From Sulfuritalea sp. (GTDB taxonomy: Bacteria > Pseudomonadota > Gammaproteobacteria > Burkholderiales > Rhodocyclaceae): DNA of 41,517 nt. The stretch is from positions 1 to 41,517 of the forward strand of contig JAIFMO010000079.1 in assembly GCA_020048435.1 (NCBI GenBank), written 5' to 3'. The translations under genes were made by a program, and so were the position numbers. Positions 1 to 10,578 of this stretch are shown here, one piece after another (positions within the stretch are counted from its first letter, which is position 1; each line of letters begins with the position of its first letter). The notes beneath the pieces are model-generated. The model was not told the origin of the DNA and did not search any database. It saw nothing but the letters and a program-made list of their open reading frames with translations.

Positions 1-922
1 ATGACGGGGACAATGACGACGGGGACGACGTGGGCGGCAAGGCGGACGCCGCGGCAATCTGGCGCGCGGCCCAGGCAACGGCGGCGCGGCATTCGGCCAC
101 CCGGTCGGGCAGCGCCAGCACCTCGACCGGGGCGGCTTCGTCCCGTTCCAGCCGTAGTTCGACCACGCGCACGCCCCGCCCCGCCAGCACGCTGGCCAGC
201 CGCGCTTCCTGCGGCGGCAGCCGGCCCGGGGCGACATAGCCGACAAAGGCAACGACAGCAGGCAACCGCCCTGCCCCGCGCGCAATGGCGTCGATCTGCC
301 AATCGAGGCCCCGCACCGGTTCGATCCAGCCGCGTTCGTCGCACTGCTGGCGGAAGACGCCGCGCCAGCCGAGAAAATGCCGCGTTTCTTCGCTGGCGCC
401 CTCGTCTGGTCCACCGTCCAGTCCCTCGCCACCGCCACCGGCCCCGCCACCATTTTTCCCGCCAGCGCTCCCCGGTAGTCGCAATTTCCACGCTTCAGCC
501 AGGGCATTGGCCTCCATCGCCGCCTCGGCGAGGCCGCGCCGATCATAGAAACCCGCTTCTCCGGCCGGGCCGCCACCAGCGGCAATCGCGGCTTCCCACA
601 ACAGGCGTTCCTGTGTAGCCGATAGCAGCAGGCGCGGCGCCAGTTCGGCGGGTAATTCGCCCGACAGCAGCGCCTGATCAAGCACGCTGGCGCACCACCG
701 CGCGACGGTCACCGTGTCCAGCGCGGCCCAGCGCACCCGCCCGGCCGCCGCTTGGGCGCGGCCATGCGCCAGCCGCAACTGGCGCGTCAGGCGATGGGTG
801 GCGCAGAGCAGCACGGCGGGGCCATCAAGTCCGGCCAGGCAGTCAAGCCCGTTCAGGCGTTCAAGTCCATTCTGGCTGGTGGGCCCGCGCTGGCTCTCGG
901 GCCAGTGGATGATTTCCGGCAT
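1..922 (-). CDS. AddB-like probable DNA repair protein, N-terminal part (runs off left edge)
   Basis: The reverse strand is open from an ATG at 922 to the window edge (307 codons); an in-frame stop lies just upstream of that ATG, so this is the first possible ATG. Seen: an early segment CATHRLTRQLRLAHGRAQ, then LLLSATQERLLWEAA and a later FLGWRGVFRQQCDERGW. This order matches the N-terminal region of the betaproteobacterial 'probable DNA repair protein' family related to AddB/RecB-type PD-(D/E)XK nucleases (about 900 aa); the nuclease motif itself would lie outside the window. Known role of relatives: processing of DNA ends in recombination. Odd: a glycine-rich stretch (GGKNGGGAGGGGEG) interrupts the segment near residue 155. 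No good ribosome binding site is seen. The family call rests on pattern recognition of the N-terminus only. Confidence 0.72.
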   Translation of the reverse strand, partial: MPEIIHWPESQRGPTSQNGLERLNGLDCLAGLDGPAVLLCATHRLTRQLRLAHGRAQAAAGRVRWAALDTVTVARWCASVLDQALLSGELPAELAPRLLLSATQERLLWEAAIAAGGGPAGEAGFYDRRGLAEAAMEANALAEAWKLRLPGSAGGKNGGGAGGGGEGLDGGPDEGASEETRHFLGWRGVFRQQCDERGWIEPVRGLDWQIDAIARGAGRLPAVVAFVGYVAPGRLPPQEARLASVLAGRGVRVVELRLERDEAAPVEVLALPDRVAECRAAVAWAARQIAAASALPPTSSPSSLSPS

Positions 923-952
923 TGCGCCAGGTTTGGTAAGTGCAGGCGCGGG

Positions 953-1039
953 TCAGGCCAGGCGCGGCAGCAGCAGCGCGACCAGGCCGCTGCAGGCGGT
1001 AACCCAGAAAACGATGGCGTCGATTAAATGGTTCGGCAT
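953..1039 (-). CDS. 28-aa hydrophobic small protein (putative)
   Basis: A short reverse-strand frame of 28 codons plus TGA. It begins MPNHLIDAIVFWV, continues with a hydrophobic core (SGLVALLLP) and ends RLA, so it would form one membrane-spanning helix. A strong Shine-Dalgarno GGAGG (complement of 1045-1049) lies 5 nt before the ATG, much better than for most genes here. It ends 30 nt upstream of the AddB-like gene and could be its leader or an independent small membrane protein. Size and hydrophobicity resemble type I toxins or small membrane-complex subunits, but I recognise no family. A plus-strand terminator-like hairpin lies just upstream of its start (1081-1114). Confidence 0.45.
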   Translation of the reverse strand: MPNHLIDAIVFWVTACSGLVALLLPRLA

Positions 1040-1080
1040 GATGGCCTCCGTGAATGAAGGCTGTCATCATGCGCGCCTCA

Positions 1081-1114
1081 AGGCTCACAGGATGAGCCTG
1101 TTTTCGGGTTTTTT
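1081..1114 (+). terminator. Hairpin plus T-rich tract, plus-strand orientation
   Basis: Perfect 7-bp stem AGGCTCA / TGAGCCT (1081-1087 with 1093-1099, 5-nt loop) followed by GTTTTCGGGTTTTTT. This looks like an intrinsic terminator for plus-strand transcription, yet no plus-strand gene precedes it. Read on the minus strand, where the GGDEF gene ends at 1140, there is no T tract after the hairpin. It could end an antisense transcript over the small ORF at 953-1039. Confidence 0.4.
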
Positions 1115-1139
1115 GCCTGCCTATTCAATCTATTGCAGC

Positions 1140-2474
1140 TTATTGCGAACTATTGGACGAAAAGTCGACCACCCGGTTGCGTCCGGCCGCCTTGGCGTGA
1201 AACAAGGCCTGGTCGGCGTGTTCGATCATCTCGGCAAACGAGTTGCCCAGGGTCGTTGTCGTGCCGATGCTGACCGTAAGCGCTATCGGCGCACCGTCCC
1301 AAACCAGAGCAATGGCCGCGATGGCCGCCCGCAATTGCTCGAAGCGTTCCGCCGCCTGCGCGGGATCGGCCACGCCGGCCACGCAGACGAACTCTTCGCC
1401 GCCGTAACGCGCCACGATGTCGCCGCGCGCAGCCCCGCGCCGCAACACCTTGGCGATCTGCTTGAGCGCTTCGTCGCCGGCGCTGTGGCCAAACTGGTCG
1501 TTGATGCGCTTGAAATGATCGGCATCCACCATCGCCACCGCCAACGTGCGCTGACCGGCGCGCGCTTCGGCATACAAGGCCTCCGCCGCATGGAACAAAT
1601 GACGGCGATTGTGCAGCCGGGTGAGGTAATCACGATTGGCCATGTCGCGCAGTTCGCGGACGAAGCGCACCATATTGGTGTTCTGCACGACGCGGCAATA
1701 AAACTCTTCCGCCTGAAAATTCTTGTTCAGATAGTCGTTGGCGCCAGCCTTCAGCATCGCCGCCGAGGCTTCCGGCCGGTGGACGTCGGACAGGGCGATG
1801 ATGGCGATATCCTCCCGCCGATGGTTATGGCGAATGTTTCGCACCAGTTCGATGCCGCTCATCTCGGACATCTGATAATCGGTGATGACAAGGGCGAGAT
1901 CCGGGTTTTGCGCCAGCAACGCCAGCGCCTCGTGGCCGTTGTTCGCCGTCAGGATGGGGAAGCGATACTGGGCCAGCAGCCCGGTCACATGCTGGCGGAA
2001 GTTGGGCGAAGCGTCGACCACCATCACCGGCATCGTCTGGTTCTGACGCAGACGGCCAATCAGGTAGGCGACATCCTCGATAGCGGCGGCGCCGCTCTTG
2101 AACATGTAATCGATCACGCGCAGGTCGAGCACCGCCTGGCGCAGATGGGGATCGGCCGATCCGGTCAAGACGATGATCGGCACGTTGTAGGCGCGCACCG
2201 CCTCGACGGTATCGAGGCCAGTGGCGTCCGGCAGCGTCAGATCGAGGATGGCGCAGAACAGGTCCCGCGAGCGGGTTTCAAGAATGGCACGGGCCTCGGC
2301 CAGGGTTCCGGCCTCGATCAGGGTCACGCTGTCCAGCAGGGCTATGAATTGCCGCAATTGCGTGCGGACGGTATTACTGTCCTCGACCAGCAGCACGTTG
2401 ATGGATTCTTCGCCTTCCGTGGCCAGCGACAGGCGCGACAGTTTGTCTCTGGATTGTTGGTGGTTATTCGACAT
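1140..2474 (-). CDS. PleD-like response regulator: REC-REC-GGDEF diguanylate cyclase
   Basis: 444 aa. Residues ~25-140 form a first receiver domain (VEDS acidic pocket, phospho-acceptor D78 in AILDLTLPD, K126). Residues ~149-265 form a second receiver (VVDAS, D199 in VITDYQM, K251). Residues ~280-440 form a GGDEF domain with intact active motif GGEEF at 358-362. The product would be c-di-GMP from two GTP in the cytoplasm. The usual RxxD inhibitory site five residues before GGEEF reads ARGD, so product inhibition through a canonical I-site is not expected. The gene is divergent from the hybrid kinase cluster (62 bp between starts), making it the obvious output candidate for a phosphorelay from those kinases; that link is inference. 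No membrane segment is seen. Confidence 0.93.
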   Translation of the reverse strand: MSNNHQQSRDKLSRLSLATEGEESINVLLVEDSNTVRTQLRQFIALLDSVTLIEAGTLAEARAILETRSRDLFCAILDLTLPDATGLDTVEAVRAYNVPIIVLTGSADPHLRQAVLDLRVIDYMFKSGAAAIEDVAYLIGRLRQNQTMPVMVVDASPNFRQHVTGLLAQYRFPILTANNGHEALALLAQNPDLALVITDYQMSEMSGIELVRNIRHNHRREDIAIIALSDVHRPEASAAMLKAGANDYLNKNFQAEEFYCRVVQNTNMVRFVRELRDMANRDYLTRLHNRRHLFHAAEALYAEARAGQRTLAVAMVDADHFKRINDQFGHSAGDEALKQIAKVLRRGAARGDIVARYGGEEFVCVAGVADPAQAAERFEQLRAAIAAIALVWDGAPIALTVSIGTTTTLGNSFAEMIEHADQALFHAKAAGRNRVVDFSSNSSQ

Positions 2475-2536
2475 AGCGCAAACTCTGATGGGGGAAATCT
2501 CCGATAATCATAGGGCAATGGTAGTAGTATTCGAAC

Positions 2537-5356
2537 GTGCAAACATTCACTTATCGAGCCACTGATCTGCCGAAGCTGATCGGCTTTGCGGCGATTTACC
2601 CGCTGCTGGCTCAAGGCGTCATCCTGCTTTTTGGCGGGAACAGCATCGTTGGTTTCATGTGGCCGGCCACCGGGGTGGGCTTGGCCGTCGTGCTGCTGGG
2701 GGGCTACCGGTATCTGCCGGCCGCTTTCGTCGGCACCCTGCTCGGCTATCTGCTGCTGGGCAGTTCCCTCACCTTCTCGCTGATCGTGGCGCTGCGCCAT
2801 GTGCTAACCCTCACGCTAAGCGTCTGGCTGCTGCTGCGGGAAGGCGGCTTCGACCCGGACTTGCGAAAACTGGGCGACTACCTGCGCATCCTCATTCTCG
2901 GCTTTGGCTTCAGCCTGATAACCGCCCTGATCATGCAGGCGCTGGCCGCACTCGACCTACAAGCCCTGGGCGGATACTTCAACTTCAAGCAGCGCGTCGC
3001 CGGCAACGCCATGGGCGTGATCATCGTCATGCCCTTCGTGCTGGTGTGGCGGCACTGGCCACGCGAATGGCTGGTGACCTGGCGCACGACACTGGAAACC
3101 CTGCTGATTCTCGGCCTGACCTTCCTCGTTGGCCAGGTGGTGTTCCTCAGCTGGCTGAACGACTCGCTCGGCCAGATCGCGCGAGGCTACTGGCTGTTCC
3201 TGTTCGTCACCTGGGCAGCGGTGCGACTGGGGCCGCACGGTGCGGTGCTGACCATCCTGATGATGGCCATCCAGGGCGTGGTCGGCGCCAAACTGGGCGT
3301 GGACTTCTTCTCCAACGACATCGCCAAGACCGGCTTGTCCAACTACTTCTATTACACCCTGTGCCTGTCGGCAGTGGGCATGGCCCTGGCCATCTATCTC
3401 AGTCAGAAAAAGCAGGCGACGCAGGAACTGGAGAAATATCAAGGCCATCTTGAGGGCCTCGTGGAAGAACGCACCCAACAAATCGAGGTGATGAACGTGG
3501 CGCTGCAGCAGCGCGCCGAAGAAGCGGAAGCCGCCAACCGCGCCAAGAGCGAGTTTCTCGCCAAGATGAGCCACGAAATCCGCACGCCGATCAACAGCAT
3601 CCTTGGCATGGCCCACCTGGTCGGGCGTACCGAACTGACGGCGCAGCAGCGGCAGCAGATCGAGACCATTCATCTTTCCGGCAAGCACCTGCTCAGCATC
3701 ATCAACGACATTCTCGACATCTCGAAAATCGAGGCGGGCAAACTGACGCTCGAAGCACGAAATTTTTCGGTCGCCGGGATGATCCGCGCCATCCTCGCCG
3801 TGACGGGCGAAAGCGCCCGGGCCAAGGGGCTGACCCTGCAGGTATCGATGTCGGCCCTGCCACCCTTCCTGGTGGGCGACGCCAATCGCCTGGGGCAGAT
3901 CCTGGTCAATTACCTCGGCAATGCGGTGAAATTCACCAGCCAGGGCAGCATCACGCTCGCGGCGCGGATCGAGGCAGAAACCACCGACGATCTGCTGATC
4001 CGTTTTGAAGTCACCGATAGCGGCATCGGCATGACGCCGGAGCAGCAGGCGCGCCTGTTCCAGAGCTTCGAGCAGGCCGACAACAGCACCGCGCGGCAAT
4101 ATGGCGGCGCCGGTCTGGGTCTGGCCATCAACAAGCGCCTGGCCGAACTGATGGGCGGCCGTGTGGGCGTGGAAAGCCAGCCGGGACAAGGCAGCACCTT
4201 CTGGCTGACGGTGCGCCTGGGACGTGGCGTTGCCACGGCCGCGACGACATCCGCCACGGCCGCGCCGCAGGCCGAGGACACTCTGCGGCGAGACTATGGC
4301 GGCACGCGACTGCTGCTCGCCGAGGACGATGTGATCAACCAGGCAGTGGCGCTAGGCTTGCTGCGCGACGTTGGCTTCAGCGTCGATCTGGCCGAGGATG
4401 GCGGACAAGCCGTCGCCATGGTCACCAATGCAAGCACGGGCGGCTATGCCCTGATCCTGATGGACATGCAGATGCCGGGCATGGACGGTGTCGAAGCCGC
4501 CCGCCGCATCCGTGCCCTGCCGCAGGGTGGCACTATCCCGATTATTGCCCTGACGGCCAACGCCTTCGCCGACGACCGCGAGCGTTGCTTCGCCGCCGGC
4601 ATGAACGACTTCATCGCCAAGCCGATTGACCCGGAAATCGTCTTTGCCTGCCTGCTGAAGTGGTTGCCGGCGCCGTTCAGTCGGCCCATGGCACCCATGG
4701 CACCCAGTGCGCCAGCCCCGGAAGCGGTTGCTCGCCCCGCGATGCCTGGCGCAAACGCCACCGCCGATGCCGCACTGCTGGCGCACCTGCGGCAGTTGCC
4801 CGGCCTTGATGTAGCGCGCGGCCTGGACGTGGTTCGCGGCAATGTCGGCCGCTACCTGGACTTTTTGCGCCGTTTCCTGAGTGCCCATGCCATCGATATG
4901 GAAAAACTGGCCACCGCCATTGCCGCCGGCGACCAGGACACCGCCGTCCGCCTGGCCCACAGTCTCAAGGGCGCGGCGGCCACGCTGAGAATGGATCGTC
5001 TGGCCGACGAGGCAAAAAACATTGAACTCGCCTTGCGTGCCCTCACGGCCAACACACTGAATCAGGCCACGCTCGACACGGACATAGCGGCGATCCGACA
5101 AAAATTCACGGCGCTGACCAAGGTGTTAGCGCCCCAGGCTGAGGCGACCTTGCCCGCGGAACTGCTCGACACGCTGGAAGCACGCCTGGTGGAAAGGGAC
5201 GCTACGGCCGCTATTCTCTTCAAAGAACATGCCACCCCGCTACGCGCCGCCCTTGGCCCGGGTTGCAGTGAATTGGCCATCCTGATCGGGCAGTTCGACT
5301 TCAATTCCGCCCTGGTCACCTTGCGCACACTGCGGCAGGCCGCACGGCAAGGATAG
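2537..5356 (+). CDS. MASE1 hybrid histidine kinase with REC and Hpt (HK1)
   Basis: 939 aa from a GTG start. Residues ~10-290 form a multi-pass MASE1 membrane sensor ([15 protein letters not shown] motif). A coiled coil (~292-335) leads to HisKA with H346 in MSHEIRTP, then HATPase_c (~445-562; N, G1 DSGIGM and G2 GGAGLGLAI boxes), REC (~590-710, D643 in LMDMQMP) and Hpt (~750-865, H808 in [10 protein letters not shown]). A further ~65-residue C-terminal module ([18 protein letters not shown]) is shared only with HK5. It is a complete phosphorelay module minus the final regulator. The ligand of MASE1 is unknown. The linker after REC contains a 9-bp tandem repeat. The stop codon is followed within a few bases by HK2, so the genes are probably co-transcribed. 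Its kinase core is closer to HK5 than to HK2, 3, 4 and 6. Confidence 0.93.
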   Translation: MQTFTYRATDLPKLIGFAAIYPLLAQGVILLFGGNSIVGFMWPATGVGLAVVLLGGYRYLPAAFVGTLLGYLLLGSSLTFSLIVALRHVLTLTLSVWLLLREGGFDPDLRKLGDYLRILILGFGFSLITALIMQALAALDLQALGGYFNFKQRVAGNAMGVIIVMPFVLVWRHWPREWLVTWRTTLETLLILGLTFLVGQVVFLSWLNDSLGQIARGYWLFLFVTWAAVRLGPHGAVLTILMMAIQGVVGAKLGVDFFSNDIAKTGLSNYFYYTLCLSAVGMALAIYLSQKKQATQELEKYQGHLEGLVEERTQQIEVMNVALQQRAEEAEAANRAKSEFLAKMSHEIRTPINSILGMAHLVGRTELTAQQRQQIETIHLSGKHLLSIINDILDISKIEAGKLTLEARNFSVAGMIRAILAVTGESARAKGLTLQVSMSALPPFLVGDANRLGQILVNYLGNAVKFTSQGSITLAARIEAETTDDLLIRFEVTDSGIGMTPEQQARLFQSFEQADNSTARQYGGAGLGLAINKRLAELMGGRVGVESQPGQGSTFWLTVRLGRGVATAATTSATAAPQAEDTLRRDYGGTRLLLAEDDVINQAVALGLLRDVGFSVDLAEDGGQAVAMVTNASTGGYALILMDMQMPGMDGVEAARRIRALPQGGTIPIIALTANAFADDRERCFAAGMNDFIAKPIDPEIVFACLLKWLPAPFSRPMAPMAPSAPAPEAVARPAMPGANATADAALLAHLRQLPGLDVARGLDVVRGNVGRYLDFLRRFLSAHAIDMEKLATAIAAGDQDTAVRLAHSLKGAAATLRMDRLADEAKNIELALRALTANTLNQATLDTDIAAIRQKFTALTKVLAPQAEATLPAELLDTLEARLVERDATAAILFKEHATPLRAALGPGCSELAILIGQFDFNSALVTLRTLRQAARQG
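4685..4711 (+). repeat. 9-bp tandem repeat in the REC-Hpt linker of HK1
   Basis: CCCATGGCA occurs twice in tandem (4685-4693, 4694-4702) and is followed by a degenerate third unit (CCCAGTGCG). It encodes PMAPMAPSA in a proline/alanine-rich flexible linker, where copy-number change would keep the reading frame. Confidence 0.7.
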
Positions 5357-5361
5357 TGCCC

Positions 5362-7488
5362 ATGAAACCCGAAACCCGCTCACTGCTTGTGCCGTATCTG
5401 GGCATATTTCTCGGCGCCGTACTGGCCACCGTCGCACTGCTCGGCTATTTCTTCTGGCAAAGCTACAAGCAGACGGAAAAAACCGTCGAGGCCACCTTGC
5501 TGAACACGGTGGCTATCGTCGATGCACGCCTCGCCGCCTCCCTGCAGCGACTGGATGGCGACCTGCGCGAGTTGGCCGAGACGATCCCGCCGGAGGCTCT
5601 GCAGGAAAAAAACCGCGACCACCATTCCGCCCGGATCACCCGGTCGCTGGATCTGCGGGTGCAACTTTTCCCCGAGATGAGCGCCTATCGCATCTTCGAC
5701 GCCGAGGGCAACGACCTCTACTACAGCGGCAAGCGTGGCCCCCGCCACAATGTGACCGACCGCAGCTATTTCCGCGCCCTCAAGGCGCAACCCTCGCTGC
5801 CGCTCTACTTCTCGGAAGTCATTGTCGGCAAGCTAACCAATGCCCCGGTGATACCCATCGCCAAACCCCTCATCGATGCGCAGGGCAACTTCCGCGGCGT
5901 GGTGCTCGCCTCGCTGGACCTGAACTACTACGTCAAACTCTTCTCCGGCATTGATCTTGGCGCCAAGGGCGCCACAGCCCTGCGTCGTGCGGAAAATGGC
6001 GCCATGCTCGCCCGCTGGCCGGTGAAGAACGAAGACATCAACGTGCCGCTGAAACCTGGCAACGAGTTCCGTCTACTTGTCGAATCCGGCGCCCCCAGCG
6101 GCGCCGTCAAGATCAAATCCCAAACCGACGGCACCGAGCGTCTCTACGCCTTCAAGCGACTAACCGATTATCCGTTCGTGGTGGTTTCCGGGGCCGCCGT
6201 CAGCGACTATCTGCAGGCCTGGTGGCAGTCCCTGCTGACGGCAAGCAGTTTCTCCCTGCTAGCGCTGATCACCTTCGGCTGGCTGTTGTACCGGCAACTG
6301 CGTAGCCACCTGCGCGAGATTGACGCGGCACGCGCCGCCGAAGCCGCGAACCACGCCAAGAGCTCCTTCCTGGCCAACATGAGCCATGAGTTGCGCACGC
6401 CGATGAACGGCATCATGGGCCTGACCAGCCTGGCCTTGCGCCATGCCGACGATCCCAAATTGCGCGACCAGCTCGGCAAGATCACCCAGGCCTCGCGCCA
6501 TCTGCTCAGTGTCATCAACGACATTCTCGACATCTCGAAGATCGAGGCCCAACACCTCACGCTGGAACAGTTGAGCTTCAAGTTCGGCACAGTGTTGGAA
6601 AACCTCATGAGCCTGATCTGGCAACGGGTCAACGACAAGGGGCTGAAGCTGTACATCGACCTGGCCCCGGAAATAGCCAGGCAGTCATGGCTGGGCGACC
6701 CGCTGCGCCTGGGGCAGATACTGCTTAACCTCACCGGCAATGCCATCAAATTCACGGAAAAAGGCGCCATCACGGTGCGCGCCCGCCTGGTCGAGGAAAC
6801 CGAAGCCGAGGTGCTGCTGCGCTTCGAAGTGCAGGATACCGGCATCGGCATCACCCCCGAGGATCAGCGCCGCCTGTTCTCCGCCTTCGAGCAGGCCGAT
6901 GGCTCGATGACCCGCAAGTACGGCGGCACCGGCCTGGGCCTGGTCATCAGCAAGCGCCTGGCCCAAATGATGGGGGGCGACGTCGGGGTGACGAGCCAGC
7001 CTGGCAGCGGCAGTACCTTCTGGTTCACGGCACGGCTGAACAAGGCGCCAGCGGACAATGGTGCCGTACCGCTAGCGCCGACTTTTTCAGAAGACACGGC
7101 TGAAACGCGGATCAAGTCCCGCCATGCGGGAACACGCATCCTGCTGGCGGAAGATGAACCGGTCAATCAGGAAGTTTCAAGAGGCTTGCTGGAAGATGTC
7201 GGCTTCGCGGTCGATCTGGCCACGGATGGCGTGCAGGCCGTAGCGCTGGCTAACAGCAATCGTTACGCCCTGATCCTGATGGATATGCAGATGCCGGTGA
7301 TGAACGGCGTCGATGCCACCAAAGCCATCCGCGCCTTGCCCGGCTACGCACACACCCCCATCCTCGCCATGACCGCCAATGCCTTCGACGAGGATCGCCA
7401 GGTCTGTATCGATGCCGGCATGAACGACCATATCGGCAAGCCGGTCGATCCGGATAAACTGTTCGAGACTTTGGTGAAGTGGTTATGA
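5362..7488 (+). CDS. Hybrid histidine kinase with Cache-like periplasmic sensor (HK2)
   Basis: 708 aa. The ATG at 5362 is preferred over an in-frame GTG at 5356 because AAGGA (5348-5352) sits 9 nt upstream. Transmembrane segments at ~9-32 and ~288-311 enclose a ~255-residue periplasmic region that looks like a double Cache sensor ([41 protein letters not shown]). HisKA follows (H342 in MSHELRTP), then HATPase_c (~445-558) and a REC domain (~592-708, D641). There is no Hpt, so it needs a partner such as the Hpt of HK1 or HK5. The linker between ATPase and REC (residues 568-576, AVPLAPTFS) is encoded by a copy of the dispersed 28-bp repeat. The gene overlaps HK3 by ATGA. Confidence 0.93.
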   Translation: MKPETRSLLVPYLGIFLGAVLATVALLGYFFWQSYKQTEKTVEATLLNTVAIVDARLAASLQRLDGDLRELAETIPPEALQEKNRDHHSARITRSLDLRVQLFPEMSAYRIFDAEGNDLYYSGKRGPRHNVTDRSYFRALKAQPSLPLYFSEVIVGKLTNAPVIPIAKPLIDAQGNFRGVVLASLDLNYYVKLFSGIDLGAKGATALRRAENGAMLARWPVKNEDINVPLKPGNEFRLLVESGAPSGAVKIKSQTDGTERLYAFKRLTDYPFVVVSGAAVSDYLQAWWQSLLTASSFSLLALITFGWLLYRQLRSHLREIDAARAAEAANHAKSSFLANMSHELRTPMNGIMGLTSLALRHADDPKLRDQLGKITQASRHLLSVINDILDISKIEAQHLTLEQLSFKFGTVLENLMSLIWQRVNDKGLKLYIDLAPEIARQSWLGDPLRLGQILLNLTGNAIKFTEKGAITVRARLVEETEAEVLLRFEVQDTGIGITPEDQRRLFSAFEQADGSMTRKYGGTGLGLVISKRLAQMMGGDVGVTSQPGSGSTFWFTARLNKAPADNGAVPLAPTFSEDTAETRIKSRHAGTRILLAEDEPVNQEVSRGLLEDVGFAVDLATDGVQAVALANSNRYALILMDMQMPVMNGVDATKAIRALPGYAHTPILAMTANAFDEDRQVCIDAGMNDHIGKPVDPDKLFETLVKWL
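7063..7090 (+). repeat. Dispersed 28-bp repeat, copy 1 (27/28)
   Basis: Matches the consensus (left half GCCGTACCGCTAGCG, right half CCGACTTTTTCGG) at 27 of 28 positions. It lies in HK2 in sense, coding AVPLAPTFS in the linker between the ATPase and receiver domains. Confidence 0.9.
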
Positions 7489-10427
7489 ATTCGCTTTTCC
7501 TTTCCGCACTGCCACGTCTGGCGCTGGCATTTTTCTGCCTGTTAGCGTTGACCGTCCGTGCCACGACGTCCGACCCGCAGATCGACCAACTGGCGACCCG
7601 GCTCGCGCAACGGGTGCAACTCTCGGCGCAGGAAAAGGCCTGGCTGGCGGCCCGCCACACGGTGCGTATTCGTACCGGCGAGGCGCCGCCCTACCATTTC
7701 GGCACCCAGGTGCCACAAGGCCTGTCGGTCGATTACCTGCGCCTGACCTGCCAGGCGCTTGGCATCCGCTGTGAGTTCGTGCCCATGCTGGGCGGCGACT
7801 TTGCCAGCGCGCAGGCGCGGCTGGGCGCCAGCGACGGCCCGGATCTGCTACCCAGCGCGCGTCGCAGCCCCGAGCGCGAAAGCCTTGGTCACTTCACTGC
7901 GGAATACACCACCTCGCCCTGGGTGATCCTGTCGCGCAGCGACAGTGGCTTCATCGCCGGCATCGATGACCTCGCCGGCAAGCGCGTGCTGGTCGAAAAA
8001 GGCTATCTGATCGCCGAAAAACTTCGCGCCGACGTGCCCAACATCCGCTTCGTCGAAGTCGCCAGCACGGCCGAGGCGCTGCAGTCACTGGCCAGCGCTC
8101 AGGGCGACGCCTATGTCGGCGAACTACTGACCGTCAGTTACCTTATCGAGCAACGCGGCCTGCACAATCTCAAGATCGCCGCCCCGACGCCCTATCCGGC
8201 ACAGGGCCAGCGCATGATGCTGCGCAAGGATTGGCCCGAACTGGCCGCCCTCATCGACAAGACGCTGCTCGCCCTGACAATGGAAGAAAAACAGGCGCTG
8301 CGCAATCGCTGGTTTGCCATCCGCTACGAATACGGCATCTCGCCGGCGCAATTATTCGGTGTTTCGCTGGCGGCGCTGGCGCTGCTGGCGCTTCTCGCCC
8401 TGCTATGGCGCTGGAACCGCACCCTGAAGTCGGCGCTGGCGGCACGGCAGCTCGCCGTCGATGCCGCCCACGCGAGCGAGATGCGCCTGAACGAAGCGCA
8501 ACGTATTACCAAAGTGGGCAATTGGGAACTGGATCTTGAAAGCCACGCACTGAGCTGGTCGGACGAGATTTTCCGCATCTTCGAGATCGACAAGGCGCGC
8601 TTCGGTGCCACCTACGAAGCGTTCCTGGCCGCCATCCACCCCGCCGATCGCGACGCGGTCAACGCCGCCTACTTGCACTCGCTGGAAACCCGCGAACCTT
8701 ATGGCATTAGCCACCGGCTGCAACTGCCCGACGGCCGCGTCAAGCATGTGGCTGAGCGGTGCGAAACCGTCTTTGACGCAACGGGCAAACCCTTACGCTC
8801 GGTGGGCACCATGCAGGACGTCACCGAAATCAAGCAGACCGAGGTCGAACTGGAACGTTATCGACGGGATCTCGAAGCCCTCGTCGAACAACGCACGACA
8901 GCGCTGCAAGAGAGCTTGGCGCAATTGGCGCATACCCAGTTCGCCATGGACCGGGTGGGCATCGGCATCGCCTGGAATGATGCGGCCAGCGGTCGCTTCA
9001 TCTATGTCAACGACGAAACCTGCCGTCAGCTCGGCTATGGCCGCGACGAAATGTTGCAGCTGAACATCAACGACATCAACCTGGCCTTCCCCATCGCGGC
9101 CATCCAGCAGATTGCCTCGGACATGAAGGCAAGTGGTGAAAGCCGACGGATCGAAACAGTTCACCAACGCAGGGATGGCTCAACCTATCCGGTCGAGATC
9201 ACCCTCTATCTGCATCACGCGCCTGGGCACGAGTGGTTCATCGCCTTCTTCAAGGACATCACCGCGCACAAGGCGGCGGAGGCCGCGCTGATCCACGCCC
9301 GGGAAACCGCCGAAGCCGCCAGCCGTGCCAAGAGCACTTTCCTCGCCAACATGAGCCACGAACTGCGCACCCCCATGAACGCCATCATGGGCATGACCGA
9401 TCTGGCCCTGCGCCATAGCGAAGATCCGAAACTCCGGGATCAGCTCGGCAAGGTCATCCAGGCGTCCCAGCACCTGCTCCACGTCATCAACGATATCCTC
9501 GACATTTCCAAGATCGAGGCCGAACGGCTGACGCTGGAGCGGGTGGACTTCAATCTCGGTGAAGTGCTGGAAAACCTCATGAGCCTGATCGGTCACAAGG
9601 TCACCGACAAAGGACTCAAGCTGCGCGTTGACCTTTCGTCTGAAGTCGCCCGCCTCACGCTGCTGGGCGACCCCCTGCGCCTCGGTCAGATTCTCCTCAA
9701 CTTCACTGGTAATGCCCTCAAGTTCACCGCACAGGGGTCCATCACCGTGCGCATCCGGATGGTCGAAGATCAGCCGAACGACGTGCTGCTGCGCTTCGAG
9801 GTGCAGGATAGCGGCATCGGCATTACCCCCGAGGATCAAAAGAAACTCTTCACCGCCTTCGAGCAGGCCGATGGCTCGATGACCCGCAAGTACGGCGGCA
9901 CCGGCCTGGGCCTCGCCATCAGCAAGCGCCTGGCCGGGATGATGGGCGGCACGGTCGGTGTCGAGAGTACCGTAGGGCAAGGCAGCACCTTCTGGTTCAC
10001 CGCCCGCCAACGACCGGCCGACGAGCAATTGCTGGACGAATTTTCCGGTACCCGTATCCTGCTGGCCGAAGACGAGCCGATCAACCAGGAAGTCTCGCGC
10101 GGCCTGCTGGAAGATGCCGGGTTGGTGGTGGATCTCGCCGAGGATGGCGCACAAGCCGTGGCACTGGCCCGGCAAAACACCTACGCCCTGATCCTGATGG
10201 ACATGCAGATGCCGCACCTGAACGGGATCGATGCAACCCGCGCCATCCGCGCCGGCTCGCTAAATCAGGCAACCCCCATCCTCGCCATGACCGCCAATGC
10301 ATTCGACGAGGACCGCCAGATTTGCATCGACGCCGGCATGAACGACCATATCGGCAAGCCGGTCAACCCGGAGCGACTGTTCGAAACCTTGCTGAAATGG
10401 CTGGAAAACCCTGATGTCGCAAAATGA
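7485..10427 (+). CDS. BvgS-like hybrid histidine kinase: periplasmic SBP_bac_3 sensor, two PAS, REC (HK3)
   Basis: 980 aa. The ATG at 7485 overlaps the HK2 stop as ATGA and begins a signal peptide ([18 protein letters not shown]), so it is preferred over the GTG 6 nt earlier. Residues ~45-285 resemble a type 3 periplasmic solute-binding domain ([13 protein letters not shown] near the start, then [12 protein letters not shown]), as in BvgS/EvgS-type sensors of small molecules or amino acids. A membrane helix (~291-309) is followed by two PAS domains (~335-450 and ~485-598), HisKA (H625), HATPase_c (~728-842) and REC (~857-975, D906). No Hpt is present. Unlike HK2, HK4 and HK6 it lacks the AVPLAPTFS linker: the ATPase domain runs almost directly into REC, so it serves as a natural 'empty site' comparison. 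Confidence 0.93.
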   Translation: MNSLFLSALPRLALAFFCLLALTVRATTSDPQIDQLATRLAQRVQLSAQEKAWLAARHTVRIRTGEAPPYHFGTQVPQGLSVDYLRLTCQALGIRCEFVPMLGGDFASAQARLGASDGPDLLPSARRSPERESLGHFTAEYTTSPWVILSRSDSGFIAGIDDLAGKRVLVEKGYLIAEKLRADVPNIRFVEVASTAEALQSLASAQGDAYVGELLTVSYLIEQRGLHNLKIAAPTPYPAQGQRMMLRKDWPELAALIDKTLLALTMEEKQALRNRWFAIRYEYGISPAQLFGVSLAALALLALLALLWRWNRTLKSALAARQLAVDAAHASEMRLNEAQRITKVGNWELDLESHALSWSDEIFRIFEIDKARFGATYEAFLAAIHPADRDAVNAAYLHSLETREPYGISHRLQLPDGRVKHVAERCETVFDATGKPLRSVGTMQDVTEIKQTEVELERYRRDLEALVEQRTTALQESLAQLAHTQFAMDRVGIGIAWNDAASGRFIYVNDETCRQLGYGRDEMLQLNINDINLAFPIAAIQQIASDMKASGESRRIETVHQRRDGSTYPVEITLYLHHAPGHEWFIAFFKDITAHKAAEAALIHARETAEAASRAKSTFLANMSHELRTPMNAIMGMTDLALRHSEDPKLRDQLGKVIQASQHLLHVINDILDISKIEAERLTLERVDFNLGEVLENLMSLIGHKVTDKGLKLRVDLSSEVARLTLLGDPLRLGQILLNFTGNALKFTAQGSITVRIRMVEDQPNDVLLRFEVQDSGIGITPEDQKKLFTAFEQADGSMTRKYGGTGLGLAISKRLAGMMGGTVGVESTVGQGSTFWFTARQRPADEQLLDEFSGTRILLAEDEPINQEVSRGLLEDAGLVVDLAEDGAQAVALARQNTYALILMDMQMPHLNGIDATRAIRAGSLNQATPILAMTANAFDEDRQICIDAGMNDHIGKPVNPERLFETLLKWLENPDVAK

Positions 10428-10511
10428 TTGCACGACACAATGCCACCCCTGCGATCCCTGCCCTTACCGGTGACGAACGGACGCCTATTCTGGCAAAGGT
10501 GTCCAATGCCC

Positions 10512-10541
10512 TCGACGCTGATCGGCGGGGTTGTTTAGAAT
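10512..10541 (+). promoter_or_regulatory. Possible sigma-70 promoter for the second kinase operon
   Basis: In the 151-bp gap after HK3 a TAGAAT (10536-10541) lies 18 bp after TCGACG (10512-10517), a weak match to -10 and -35 elements. It would drive the ligand-binding protein, HK4 and HK5. The assignment is tentative; the rest of the gap shows nothing clear. Confidence 0.3.
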
Positions 10542-10578
10542 CATGCTGAAGTGGCTGCCCTATTAATCGGAGGATGCC

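Noticed and set aside
1-618. Plus-strand open frame of 205 codons at the left edge
   Set aside because: Arg/Pro-rich composition typical of a shadow frame; the reverse strand encodes the AddB-like protein continuously.
714-2507. Long plus-strand open frame (597 codons) opposite the GGDEF gene
   Set aside because: The product is low-complexity, rich in His/Arg/Gln, with no domain; the opposite strand encodes perfect REC and GGDEF motifs. It is a high-GC shadow frame.
2957-4189. Minus-strand open frame of 410 codons inside HK1
   Set aside because: Antisense shadow of the HisKA/HATPase region; similar shadows occur at the same place in other kinases.
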